In this document: positions 8,940-16,890 of the stretch, one piece after another
How the letters are laid out: the number at the start of each line of letters is the position of its first letter
Position numbering within the stretch: position 1 is the stretch's first letter
DNA from: Clostridia bacterium
Lineage (GTDB): Bacteria > Bacillota > Clostridia > Oscillospirales > Acutalibacteraceae
Length of the DNA stretch: 64,000 nucleotides
NCBI GenBank assembly: GCA_017465505.1
Contig: JAFTWB010000024.1
Span: 124,001-188,000, forward strand
Direction of reading: 5' to 3'
Program-made: the position numbers and the translations under genes
Notes under the pieces: model-generated
Told to the model about the DNA's origin: nothing
What the model saw: the letters and a program-made list of their open reading frames with translations, nothing else
Databases searched by the model: none

Positions 8940-10211
8940 TCATTTTAAACGTACTGTTGCACTTCTTGCGTGAGCAGAAAGACCCTCACGCTCGGCAAAA
9001 ACTGCCACCTTGTCCCCTACTTTCTTAAGTGCATCCTCAGTAAAATAAGTAAACTGGGTTTTCTTTACGAAATCATCAACGGAAAGGGGACTTGAAAAAC
9101 GTGCAGTACCGCTGGTGGGAAGAACGTGGTTAGGGCCTGCAAAATAATCACCCAGTGCCTCGGGACAATTCTTGCCCATAAAAATTGAGCCTGCGTGTTT
9201 GATTTTATCAAGATACTCAAAGGGATTATCTACGCATATTTCAAGGTGCTCGGGAGCGATTTCGTTGGCAATGTCAATTGCCTCAAGAAGATTGTTGGAA
9301 ATAATAATTTTGCCGTTGTTATCAATAGAAGTACGGGCAATTTCTTTTCTGGGCAAGAGGTCAATCTGACGCTCAAGCTCAAGAGAAACTGCCTTTGCAA
9401 GCTCCTCACTGTCTGTAACCAAAACTGCTGAAGCGTTCTTGTCGTGCTCTGCCTGAGAAAGCATATCGGCAGCCACAACCTCGGCACTGTTAGTTGAGTC
9501 TGCAACAACCAGAATCTCGGAAGGGCCTGCAATCATATCAATGGACACAAGGCCGAAAACCTGACGCTTTGCCTCTGCAACAAAGGCGTTACCGGGACCT
9601 GTGATTTTGTCTACCTTGGGAACACTTTTTGTACCGTAGGCAAGAGCGGCAACCGCCTGAGCACCACCGATTTTGAAGATTCTGTCAACGCCTGCAATTT
9701 TTGCGGCTGTGAGAATATCGGGGTTTACCTTGCCATTTGCACCTGGAGGAGTAACCATAACAATCTCCCCTACACCTGCGATTTTTGCAGGAATAGCGTT
9801 CATAAGAACAGAAGAGGGATAAGCGGCAGTACCGCCGGGAACATAGATACCTGCCTTTTCAACGGCAGTTACCTTCTGGCCCATAATCACCCCTTCACGC
9901 TCTGAAATAATGAAGCTATTCTTCACCTGCTTCTCGTGAAACTCACGGATATTTGCAGCAGCCTCTCGCATAATGCCGATAAGCTCTTCTCCTGTAAGGG
10001 CAAATGCCTCTTCGATTTCTTCCTCACTTACTTCCAGGGTAGTGAGCTTTGCTTTATCAAATTTTTCGCAGTATTCAAGGATAGCTTCGTCGCCTCTTGC
10101 TCTTACGTTTGCGATAATGTCTGTAACAATATCCTCAACGTTGAAGCTGTCGCTGGCTCGGGAGAAAATCTGAGAATTTTCTACCTCGCCGTATTTATAT
10201 GTAGTAATCAT
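8940..10211 (-). CDS. hisD: Histidinol dehydrogenase
   Basis: Zinc- and NAD-dependent enzyme oxidising histidinol to histidine in two steps. Signatures include GPGNAFVAEAKRQVFG, the zinc/catalytic region SQAEHDKNASAVLVT, APEHLEI, and GPNHVLPTSGTARF. 423 residues, as expected. It lies 9 bp downstream of hisG. Confidence 0.95.
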   Translation of the reverse strand: MITTYKYGEVENSQIFSRASDSFNVEDIVTDIIANVRARGDEAILEYCEKFDKAKLTTLEVSEEEIEEAFALTGEELIGIMREAAANIREFHEKQVKNSFIISEREGVIMGQKVTAVEKAGIYVPGGTAAYPSSVLMNAIPAKIAGVGEIVMVTPPGANGKVNPDILTAAKIAGVDRIFKIGGAQAVAALAYGTKSVPKVDKITGPGNAFVAEAKRQVFGLVSIDMIAGPSEILVVADSTNSAEVVAADMLSQAEHDKNASAVLVTDSEELAKAVSLELERQIDLLPRKEIARTSIDNNGKIIISNNLLEAIDIANEIAPEHLEICVDNPFEYLDKIKHAGSIFMGKNCPEALGDYFAGPNHVLPTSGTARFSSPLSVDDFVKKTQFTYFTEDALKKVGDKVAVFAEREGLSAHARSATVRLK

Positions 10212-10220
10212 TTTATCACC

Positions 10221-10853
10221 TTATTCTGCACAGTACTCTGCAATTTTTCCGGCAAGCTCGGTAATCTGTGCGTTTTTGAATTTGAAGCTGACCTTATTGG
10301 AAATAAGCCTTGCACTTATAGGCACAATGGTTTCAAAGGGCTTGAGGTCATTTTCAATGAGGGTTTTGCCTGTTTCCACAATATCTACAATAACATCACT
10401 AAGTCCTAAAATGGGAGCAATTTCAATAGAGCCGTTAAGCTTGATAATATCAATTTCACGGCTGATGGAGTTGTAGTAGGTTCTGGCGATATTTGGAAAC
10501 TTCGTAGCAACCTTAAGGGTGCGTGTGCGGTCATCCCTGAAGTCTTTTTTGCCTGCAACCGCCATACGGCATTTGCCCATCTGAAGGTCTGCAAGCTCGT
10601 AAACATCGGGGCTGTACTCAAGAAGAATGTCCTTACCTGCAACACCGATGTCAGCCGCTCCTCGTTCAACGTAAATTGCAACATCGGAAGGCTTTACCCA
10701 GAAATATCTTACGCCTTTTTCTTTGTTTTCGAAGATAAGCTTACGGTTTTTCTCTTTAATAGAGGGGCACTCAAAGCCGCATTTTTCAAAAATATCATAT
10801 ACCTTTTCCCCAAGTCTGCCTTTGGGAAGGGCAACATTTATCATATCAGCCAT
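10221..10853 (-). CDS. hisG: ATP phosphoribosyltransferase catalytic subunit, short form
   Basis: First step of histidine synthesis, joining ATP and PRPP. At 210 residues it lacks the C-terminal allosteric ACT-like domain of long HisG, so it needs HisZ as regulatory partner. The PRPP-binding stretch DVIVDIVETGKTL and GVAGKDILLEY are seen. It starts 2 bp after the hisZ stop, consistent with a HisG-HisZ complex. Confidence 0.94.
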   Translation of the reverse strand: MADMINVALPKGRLGEKVYDIFEKCGFECPSIKEKNRKLIFENKEKGVRYFWVKPSDVAIYVERGAADIGVAGKDILLEYSPDVYELADLQMGKCRMAVAGKKDFRDDRTRTLKVATKFPNIARTYYNSISREIDIIKLNGSIEIAPILGLSDVIVDIVETGKTLIENDLKPFETIVPISARLISNKVSFKFKNAQITELAGKIAEYCAE

Positions 10854-10855
10854 TT

Positions 10856-11947
10856 TTATGCCTCCTCTCTTAAGTCTAAGGTTTCTTTTGAGGATATATT
10901 TTCAGCACTTTTTGAAGCCTTGGCTGTCTTACCCTGAGAAACCGCTTTTTCCATTGCGTCTATAACCTTTTCGGGAGAAGTCCTGTCGTCATAAATTACC
11001 AGAATATCCACACTTGTGTCTGCACTTGTATTTACAAGCTGCTCAAGGGTGTCAAGGTAGAAAGCAAAGCCGATAGCTCCAGCCTCTTTCTTCATACGCT
11101 TGAGAAGGTTGTCGTATCTTCCGCCTGAAAGTACCTTATCGGAAATACCCTTGATATAGCCTGAGAAGATAATGCCGTTATAGTAACGCATATCGTTGAT
11201 AACAGAGAAATCAAGGTAAAGGTTTTCTGTGCCGTAAATCCTCATAAGAGAATCAATTGCCTTAAGCTCGTCAAAAGCTACTTGCATATTGTTGTTGAGA
11301 ATAAGAGGCTCTATAGAGCTCAAAGCCTCACTCAAAGGCATATAAAGACTTGTTAAGGCAAGAATCGCATCTTTTACCTTTTCGCTGACACCTGCTTCCA
11401 TAAGAAGACTTTCTGCCTGAGCGGAGTTTTTCTGAGAGATAAGCTCTAAAAGCTCCTTGGTAATTTCTGCAGGTACGTTCTCACTTAAAAGAGCAGAGAT
11501 AAAACCCATATGAGAGATATCCAGAATATAGTCACTGCTTACTGCCTTAAGGCTTTTTGCGGCGAGCATAAGCACCTCGGCTGTGGAGTAAAGGTCAACC
11601 TCACCGATACACTCAAGACCTGTCTGCATAATCTCCTTAAAGCCCTGAGAGCCCTGATGTGTACGGTAAACGTTTTCGGAATAATAGAGCTTGGAAAGCC
11701 CCTTTTCCCTTACGGTGTTTTTCACAATTGAAAGGGTAACGTCGGGTTTTAAAGCCATCAGATGACCTGTTGTATCTGTAAAGGTCAGCACGTTGTCGCT
11801 TACCAGGAAAGCCTTGTTTTTTGCGTAAAGGTCATACTGCTCAAACTTACTCACCTTATACTGGCTGTAGCCGTACTGCTCAAAGAGCATTCGCATATCA
11901 AAGAGAGCACTTTCAAATTTTGAAAGCTTCACATTTTTATACTGCAT
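10856..11947 (-). CDS. hisZ: ATP phosphoribosyltransferase regulatory subunit
   Basis: Histidyl-tRNA synthetase paralogue that forms a hetero-octamer with short HisG and confers histidine feedback. Class II synthetase-like motifs remain: YSENVYRTHQGSQGFKEIMQ (motif 2) and LSGGRYDNLLKR. 363 residues, shorter than a real HisRS and without an anticodon-binding domain. The adjacent short hisG supports HisZ rather than HisS. The C-terminal approximately 60 residues form a small Ser/Lys-rich extension. Confidence 0.9.
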   Translation of the reverse strand: MQYKNVKLSKFESALFDMRMLFEQYGYSQYKVSKFEQYDLYAKNKAFLVSDNVLTFTDTTGHLMALKPDVTLSIVKNTVREKGLSKLYYSENVYRTHQGSQGFKEIMQTGLECIGEVDLYSTAEVLMLAAKSLKAVSSDYILDISHMGFISALLSENVPAEITKELLELISQKNSAQAESLLMEAGVSEKVKDAILALTSLYMPLSEALSSIEPLILNNNMQVAFDELKAIDSLMRIYGTENLYLDFSVINDMRYYNGIIFSGYIKGISDKVLSGGRYDNLLKRMKKEAGAIGFAFYLDTLEQLVNTSADTSVDILVIYDDRTSPEKVIDAMEKAVSQGKTAKASKSAENISSKETLDLREEA

Positions 11948-11950
11948 AAT

Positions 11951-12241
11951 TTATTTTTCCTCCATAATTCTGTCCAGCACGGTCTGATATCCGCCTGCAC
12001 CGTAAAGGCAACATCTGTTAACCCTGCTGATAGTAGCAGAAGAAGCACCTGTTTCTTTGGAAATTTTATTGTACACTTCTTTTTCTCTCAGCATTTTGGC
12101 AACACCAAGACGCTGGCTGATGTCGATAATTTCTCTGGTGGTCATAATATCCTCCAGAAAAGCTCTGACCTCCTCCTCGTTTTCAAGACAGAGGATGGCA
12201 TTTATGAGAAGTTTTGTATGGTTTTCTTCAAAAACGTTCAT
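11951..12241 (-). CDS. TrpR-family regulator (YerC/HisR-like), first gene of the his operon
   Basis: A 96-residue protein of the TrpR/YerC-YecD family. The helix-turn-helix is visible as VYNKISKETGASSATISRVN, preceded by the TrpR-like TREIIDISQRLGVAKML segment. TrpR-family proteins linked to his genes in Gram-positive bacteria have been proposed as histidine-responsive repressors (HisR), and its place as promoter-proximal gene of a complete his operon supports auto-regulation. Effector and operator are inferences. The ATG has GAGGTG upstream. It is separated from hisZ by only 3 bp. Confidence 0.8.
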   Translation of the reverse strand: MNVFEENHTKLLINAILCLENEEEVRAFLEDIMTTREIIDISQRLGVAKMLREKEVYNKISKETGASSATISRVNRCCLYGAGGYQTVLDRIMEEK

Positions 12242-12260
12242 AGTTTACACCTCTTTTTCA

Positions 12261-12311
12261 GTGTTTTGCTTTAGCACGTTAATATACTACCATAAAAAAG
12301 TGAAATGTCAA
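12261..12311 (-). promoter_or_regulatory. Histidine operon promoter with candidate operator
   Basis: On the minus strand TTGACA (12306-12311) is followed by a -10 region at about 12281-12289; TAGTAT at 16 bp or TATATT at 19 bp are the choices. Just downstream, at about +1 to +20, lies an imperfect palindrome GTGCTAAAGCAAAACAC (12261-12277) containing TGCT-TT-AGCA (12267-12276), well placed for a repressor. The leader is only about 35 nt, leaving no room for a T-box or attenuator. Promoter likely; operator a guess. Confidence 0.5.
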
Positions 12312-12443
12312 TAGTGTATCTGAACAAAAATAATATCACTTTAGGGTGTATTTTGTAAAGGTATATTTTACTTATAATATATATATCGCCGTTTTAACCA
12401 ATAACTCTCATAGGCTGCTGAGCAAAATTATGTATTTATTAAA

Positions 12444-12473
12444 TTGACAGCTGAGCCATATTTGTGTTAAAAT
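12444..12473 (+). promoter_or_regulatory. Purine operon promoter
   Basis: TTGACA (12444-12449), 18-bp spacer, TAAAAT (12468-12473) preceded by TGT as an extended -10. It precedes the purE leader of about 65 nt. Divergent from the his promoter about 130 bp away. Confidence 0.7.
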
Positions 12474-12488
12474 TATGTTGTGTTTTTA

Positions 12489-12517
12489 TTCGCCAAAATA
12501 TCCTTATTTTCGGCGAA
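12489..12517 (+). promoter_or_regulatory. Hairpin in the purE 5' leader
   Basis: TTCGCCAAAATA pairs with TATTTT(c)GGCGAA with one bulged C and loop TCCT. It sits between the promoter and the AAGGAGG ribosome site, 17 bp before the latter. There is no T run, so it is not a terminator. It may stabilise the mRNA or bind a regulator. It does not match a purine or ZTP riboswitch core. Confidence 0.5.
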
Positions 12518-12544
12518 AAACTTTCATATCCAAGGAGGATTATT

Positions 12545-13039
12545 ATGAAGAAAGTCGGAATCCTTATGGGCAGCGATTCAGATTTGCCCGTAATCAGAAA
12601 AGCCACCGATATGCTGGAAGCCTTAGAGGTACCCTTTGAGGTGCACGTTTATTCCGCACACAGAACTCCTGAGCAAGCGATATCTTTTGCCAAGAACGCA
12701 AAAGAATCAGGCTTTGGGGTTATTATTGCCGCAGCAGGAATGGCAGCTCACCTTGCAGGTGTTATTGCGGCTAATACTACTCTGCCTGTTATCGGCATAC
12801 CCTGTAAATCTAAAAATCTTGACGGCATTGACGCACTTCTGTCCACTGTTCAGATGCCCCCCGGCATACCTGTTGCAACAGTAGGAATCGACGGAGGAGT
12901 TAATGCCGCTTTACTTTCTGCTGAAATTATTGCCGTTACAGACGAAGCTCTCTCTGAGCGACTTATGGCAAAACGTAAGGCAGACACAGAAAATGTACTT
13001 AAAAAGGACGCTGAGGTTTCAGCAATGTTCATAAAATAA
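12545..13039 (+). CDS. purE: N5-carboxyaminoimidazole ribonucleotide mutase
   Basis: Class I PurE, which shifts the carboxyl group of N5-CAIR to give CAIR in de novo purine synthesis. Motifs: GSDSDLPVI near the N terminus, catalytic His39 in VYSAHRTPEQ, and AAGMAAHLAGV. About 164 residues, as expected. The start at 12545 follows AAGGAGG by 6 bp; an upstream in-frame extension would cover the leader hairpin. PurK, which makes N5-CAIR, is not in the window, nor are PurB and PurC. Confidence 0.94.
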   Translation: MKKVGILMGSDSDLPVIRKATDMLEALEVPFEVHVYSAHRTPEQAISFAKNAKESGFGVIIAAAGMAAHLAGVIAANTTLPVIGIPCKSKNLDGIDALLSTVQMPPGIPVATVGIDGGVNAALLSAEIIAVTDEALSERLMAKRKADTENVLKKDAEVSAMFIK

Positions 13040-13051
13040 GAGGGTGAGTCT

Positions 13052-14506
13052 ATGAGAAAAATCAACGAAGAATGTGGTGTATTCGGTATTTTCGGAAATG
13101 AAAATGCTGATGTTGCCAGAAGCACCTATTACGGACTTTATGCTTTACAGCACAGAGGTCAGGAAAGCTGCGGTATTGTAGTTAACGACGACGGTCTTTT
13201 CACTTCAAAAAGAGACAACGGTCTTGTTAATGATGTTTTCACCGCTGAAACACTTGATAAGCTGGGAGAAGGCAACATAGCCGTGGGCCACGTCCGTTAC
13301 GGCACAAACAAAACTAAAGGCAGAGCCAACGCTCAGCCCTTGGTTGTAAACCACATCAAAGGCAGAATGGCTATTTCCTACAATGGTAACATTATCAATG
13401 CTTACGACTTAAGATGTGAGCTTGAAATGGAAGGCTGTCTTTTCCACACAACCTCCGACACCGAGGTTATTTCCTACATCATCACAAAAGAACGCCTCAG
13501 AACAGGCTCAATCGAAGACGCTGTGAACAAGGCTATGTGCACCATCAAGGGCGCTTATGCACTTGTGGTTATGTCACCTTCAAAGCTTATTGCAGCCCGT
13601 GACCCTCACGGACTTAAGCCTCTTTGCCTTGGCAAAACCTCAGAAGGTCAGTACGTTGTAACATCCGAAAGCTGTGCTCTGGACGCAACAGGTGCTGAGT
13701 TTATCCGTGACGTTAAGCCCGGTGAAATTGTTGTTATCAACAAAGACGGCCTTAAGAGCATTGAGGACCACTGCGGCGAAGCACCTATGAAAAGCTGTGT
13801 ATTTGAATACGTTTACTTTGCTCGTCCCGACTCTGTTATCGACGGTGTTTCCGTTCATAAAGCAAGAAAAAGAGCAGGTATGTATCTTGCACAGGAATAT
13901 CCTGTTGAGGCTGACGTTGTTATCGGTGTTCCCGACTCGGGACTTGACGCCGCTATCGGCTATGCTGAGGAGTCCGGTATCCCCTACGGAATCGGCTTCC
14001 TTAAAAACAAATACATCGGAAGAACCTTTATCGCTCCCGGTCAGAGTGTCCGCGAGGATAAGGTAAGAATTAAGCTTAATCCCATTGTTGATACAGTAAA
14101 AGACAAGAGAGTTGTTATTATTGACGACTCAATTGTACGAGGCACTACCTGTGCAAGAATCATAAGACTTTTAAGAAACGCCGGTGCAAAGGAGATCCAC
14201 CTTCGTTCCTCCGCTCCTAAGTTCCTTAACCCTTGTTATTACGGCACAGATATTGACTCCCGTGAAAACCTTATTGCCTGCAAGCACACAACAGAAGAAA
14301 TCTGTGAGATTGTCGGCGCAGACACCTTGGGCTTCTTAAGTGTTGAAAACGTCAAGAAGATTGCTATTGAGGCAGGAGAAGACTGCTTCTGCACAGCTTG
14401 CTTTGACAACATCTACCCCACAGAGATTCCCAAGGAAACAAAGAAGTACAGATACGAGGATAAAATCTCGGTTGCAAAAAAGAAAGAAAATGAGGAGAAG
14501 AAATGA
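13052..14506 (+). CDS. purF: Amidophosphoribosyltransferase
   Basis: Commits PRPP to purine synthesis by adding the amide nitrogen of glutamine. N-terminal Ntn glutaminase domain whose nucleophile is Cys8 (MRKINEECGVFG), implying removal of a 7-residue propeptide. The PRPP-binding motif VVIIDDSIVRGTT lies near residue 353. Cysteines in the C-terminal region, including CFCTAC, fit the [4Fe-4S] cluster of the Bacillus-type enzyme. 484 residues. Overlaps purM by 4 bp. Confidence 0.95.
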   Translation: MRKINEECGVFGIFGNENADVARSTYYGLYALQHRGQESCGIVVNDDGLFTSKRDNGLVNDVFTAETLDKLGEGNIAVGHVRYGTNKTKGRANAQPLVVNHIKGRMAISYNGNIINAYDLRCELEMEGCLFHTTSDTEVISYIITKERLRTGSIEDAVNKAMCTIKGAYALVVMSPSKLIAARDPHGLKPLCLGKTSEGQYVVTSESCALDATGAEFIRDVKPGEIVVINKDGLKSIEDHCGEAPMKSCVFEYVYFARPDSVIDGVSVHKARKRAGMYLAQEYPVEADVVIGVPDSGLDAAIGYAEESGIPYGIGFLKNKYIGRTFIAPGQSVREDKVRIKLNPIVDTVKDKRVVIIDDSIVRGTTCARIIRLLRNAGAKEIHLRSSAPKFLNPCYYGTDIDSRENLIACKHTTEEICEIVGADTLGFLSVENVKKIAIEAGEDCFCTACFDNIYPTEIPKETKKYRYEDKISVAKKKENEEKK

Positions 14507-15537
14507 ACAATTCAAGATCTGAAAGCTATGCAGCAGCAGGCGTAGACATTACTGCAGGCTACAAATCCGTAGAGCTTATGAAAGCCCACATCAAACGCAC
14601 CCGTAACGAAGGCTGTCTTGATGATGTAGGCGGTTTTGGCGGTTGTTTCGGACTTCCCACAGGTATGGAAGAGCCTGTGCTTGTTTCCGGCACAGACGGT
14701 TGCGGTACAAAAGTAAAGCTGGCTATCCTTATGGACAAGCACGACACCATCGGTATTGACGCAGTGGCAATGTGCGTAAACGATATTATCTGCACAGGTG
14801 CAAAGCCACTCTTCTTCCTCGACTATATTGCTTGCGGCAAAAACTACCCCGAAAAGATTGCTTCAATCGTTAGCGGTGTTGCAGAAGGCTGTGTTCAGTC
14901 AGGTGCGGCTCTTATCGGCGGCGAAACCGCAGAGCACCCCGGCTTAATGCCTTTAGAGGACTATGACCTTGCAGGCTTTGCCGTAGGTATTGTTGATAAA
15001 AAGAAAATGATAGATAACACTCAGGTTAAGGCAGGCGATGTTTTGCTCGCTCTTCCTTCAACAGGTGTTCACTCCAACGGCTTCTCACTTGTAAGAAAGG
15101 TGTTTGACATTGAAAACACTGACATTAACAGAACTTACGAAGAGCTTGGCGAGAAGACATTAGGCGAAACTCTTCTTACTCCCACAAAAATTTACGTTAA
15201 GCCCGTACTTGCTCTTTTAGAGGAAGTTAAGGTAAAAGCTATCTCTCACATCACAGGCGGCGGCTTCTACGAGAACATCCCCCGTTCTATTCCCGACGGC
15301 TTCTGCGCAAAGATTGACAAGAGCGCTGTGAAGATTCTTCCTATCTTCAAGCTTATCCAGAAAGAGGGTAACATCAGCGAGCGTGATATGTTCAACACAT
15401 TCAATATGGGTGTTGGTATGAGCATTGTTGTAAGTGCTGACGAAGCTGAAAAGGCTCTTGAAATTCTTAAGGCAAACGGTGAGGACGCTTACATCATAGG
15501 TGAAATCACAGAAGGCGACGAAAAGGTGATTTTATGA
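14503..15537 (+). CDS. purM: Phosphoribosylformylglycinamidine cyclo-ligase (AIR synthetase)
   Basis: ATP-dependent closure of the imidazole ring of AIR. Seen: SYAAAGVDITAG at the N terminus, GGFGGCFGLP, GTDGCGTKVKLA, GGETAEHPG and ITGGGFYENIPR. 344 residues, normal. ATGA overlap with the purF stop and a 4-bp overlap with purN point to coupled translation. Confidence 0.95.
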   Translation: MNNSRSESYAAAGVDITAGYKSVELMKAHIKRTRNEGCLDDVGGFGGCFGLPTGMEEPVLVSGTDGCGTKVKLAILMDKHDTIGIDAVAMCVNDIICTGAKPLFFLDYIACGKNYPEKIASIVSGVAEGCVQSGAALIGGETAEHPGLMPLEDYDLAGFAVGIVDKKKMIDNTQVKAGDVLLALPSTGVHSNGFSLVRKVFDIENTDINRTYEELGEKTLGETLLTPTKIYVKPVLALLEEVKVKAISHITGGGFYENIPRSIPDGFCAKIDKSAVKILPIFKLIQKEGNISERDMFNTFNMGVGMSIVVSADEAEKALEILKANGEDAYIIGEITEGDEKVIL

Positions 15538-16142
15538 GCAAGGCACGGATTGCTTGCTTAGTGTCAGGCGGCGGCACAAATCTGGGTGCTCTCATAAAAG
15601 CACAGGAAGAGGGTATTCTTGCAAGCGGCGAAATCAAGCTTGTTATTTCAAGCAAGGCTGACGCTTATGCTCTGGTAAGAGCTGAAAATGCAGGTATCAA
15701 ATCTGCCGTTGCAGTTAAAAAGGAATTGGGCTCACAGGAAGCTTTTGAGGCTGAAGTTAAAAGACTTCTTGAAGAAAATGAAATTGACCTCATTATTCTT
15801 GCAGGTTTTATGACAATTCTCAGTGCCGATTTCACAAAAGCTTATCCTGACAGAATCATCAACGTTCATCCTGCTCTTATCCCTTCCTTCTGCGGCAAGG
15901 GTGCCTATGGCTTGAGAGTTCACGAAATGGCTCTTGAGTATGGCGTTAAGGTGACAGGTGCAACAGTTCACTTTGTAAACGAAATCCCCGACGGCGGAAA
16001 AATCATTATGCAGAAGGCCGTTGAAATCAACGACGATGATACACCTGAAACTTTACAAAGACGTGTAATGGAACAGGCTGAGTGGCAGATTCTTCCCTTA
16101 GCGGCAGAAAAGGTGTCAGCCGAAATTATAAAGAACAAGTGA
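15534..16142 (+). CDS. purN: Phosphoribosylglycinamide formyltransferase
   Basis: Folate-dependent GAR transformylase. The N-terminal SGGGTN motif, the catalytic Asn/His region INVHPALIPSFCGKGAYG, and the downstream HFVNEIPDGG with the catalytic Asp are visible. 202 residues. Starts inside the purM stop (ATGA). Confidence 0.94.
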   Translation: MSKARIACLVSGGGTNLGALIKAQEEGILASGEIKLVISSKADAYALVRAENAGIKSAVAVKKELGSQEAFEAEVKRLLEENEIDLIILAGFMTILSADFTKAYPDRIINVHPALIPSFCGKGAYGLRVHEMALEYGVKVTGATVHFVNEIPDGGKIIMQKAVEINDDDTPETLQRRVMEQAEWQILPLAAEKVSAEIIKNK

Positions 16143-16152
16143 GGATATAAAA

Positions 16153-16878
16153 ATGGATATCTACAAAATTAACAACATTGCTAAGCTTATTGAGGGCAAC
16201 TCCTATGTAGGCAGAGGTATCGTAATCGGTAAAACCGAGGACGGCACAAAGGCTCTCACAGCTTACTTCATTATGGGCAGAAGCAACAACAGCCGTAACC
16301 GTATTTTCGTAGAAAACGGCGACGAAGTTATTATCCACCCCTACGACGCTTCCAAGGTAGAGGACCCCAGCCTTATTATCTATTCCCCTATCAGAAAGTT
16401 TGAAAATAACCTTATCGTTACAAACGGCGACCAGACCGACACAGTTTATGACGGTTTAGAGGCAGGCAAGAGCTTTTCTCAGGCTTTAGAGAGCCGTGAG
16501 TTTGAGCCCGACGCTCCTAACTTCACACCCCGAATCAGTGGTATGATGACTTTTGAAAATGATGACTTTACATATCAGATGAGCATTTTAAAAAGTGCAG
16601 ACGCCGAGGGCACAGCTTGTAACCGCTTTACATACAGCTATGCTTCCTTAAAGGGTCTTGGCCACTTTATCCACACTTATGTTTGTGACGGTGCTCCTAT
16701 TCCTACATTCCAGGGTGAGCCCGAGAGAGTTGCTATCGGCAATGACATCGACGCTTTCACAAATGAGCTTTGGAACGCACTGGATGAGGACAACAAGATT
16801 TCTCTCTATGTTCGCACAGTTGACCTTAAGACAGGCGAGATTGAGAACAGAATGATTAACAAATTCCAGAAAGTTTAA
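16153..16878 (+). CDS. purO: IMP cyclohydrolase, PurO type
   Basis: Closes FAICAR to IMP, the last step of de novo purine synthesis. The 241-residue protein resembles the PurO family first known from archaea (N-terminal NSYVGRGIVIGKT, central IMGRSNNSRNR, TYSYASLKGLGHFIHTYVCDG) rather than the MGS-like cyclohydrolase domain of PurH. It stands directly upstream of a stand-alone AICAR transformylase, and together they replace bifunctional PurH. RBS GAGGATATAAAA lies before the ATG. Assignment relies on family recognition and context. Confidence 0.85.
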   Translation: MDIYKINNIAKLIEGNSYVGRGIVIGKTEDGTKALTAYFIMGRSNNSRNRIFVENGDEVIIHPYDASKVEDPSLIIYSPIRKFENNLIVTNGDQTDTVYDGLEAGKSFSQALESREFEPDAPNFTPRISGMMTFENDDFTYQMSILKSADAEGTACNRFTYSYASLKGLGHFIHTYVCDGAPIPTFQGEPERVAIGNDIDAFTNELWNALDEDNKISLYVRTVDLKTGEIENRMINKFQKV

Positions 16879-16890
16879 GGAGATATAAAA

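Noticed and set aside
10856-11947. Histidyl-tRNA synthetase (hisS)
   Set aside because: The protein is short, lacks the anticodon-binding domain and is adjacent to short-form hisG, so HisZ is the better call.
12242-12544. T-box or His-attenuator before the his operon, or purine/ZTP riboswitch before purE
   Set aside because: The his leader is too short, no T-box core (TGGNACCGCG) or His-rich peptide is seen, and the purE leader lacks the conserved loops of purine or ZTP riboswitches.
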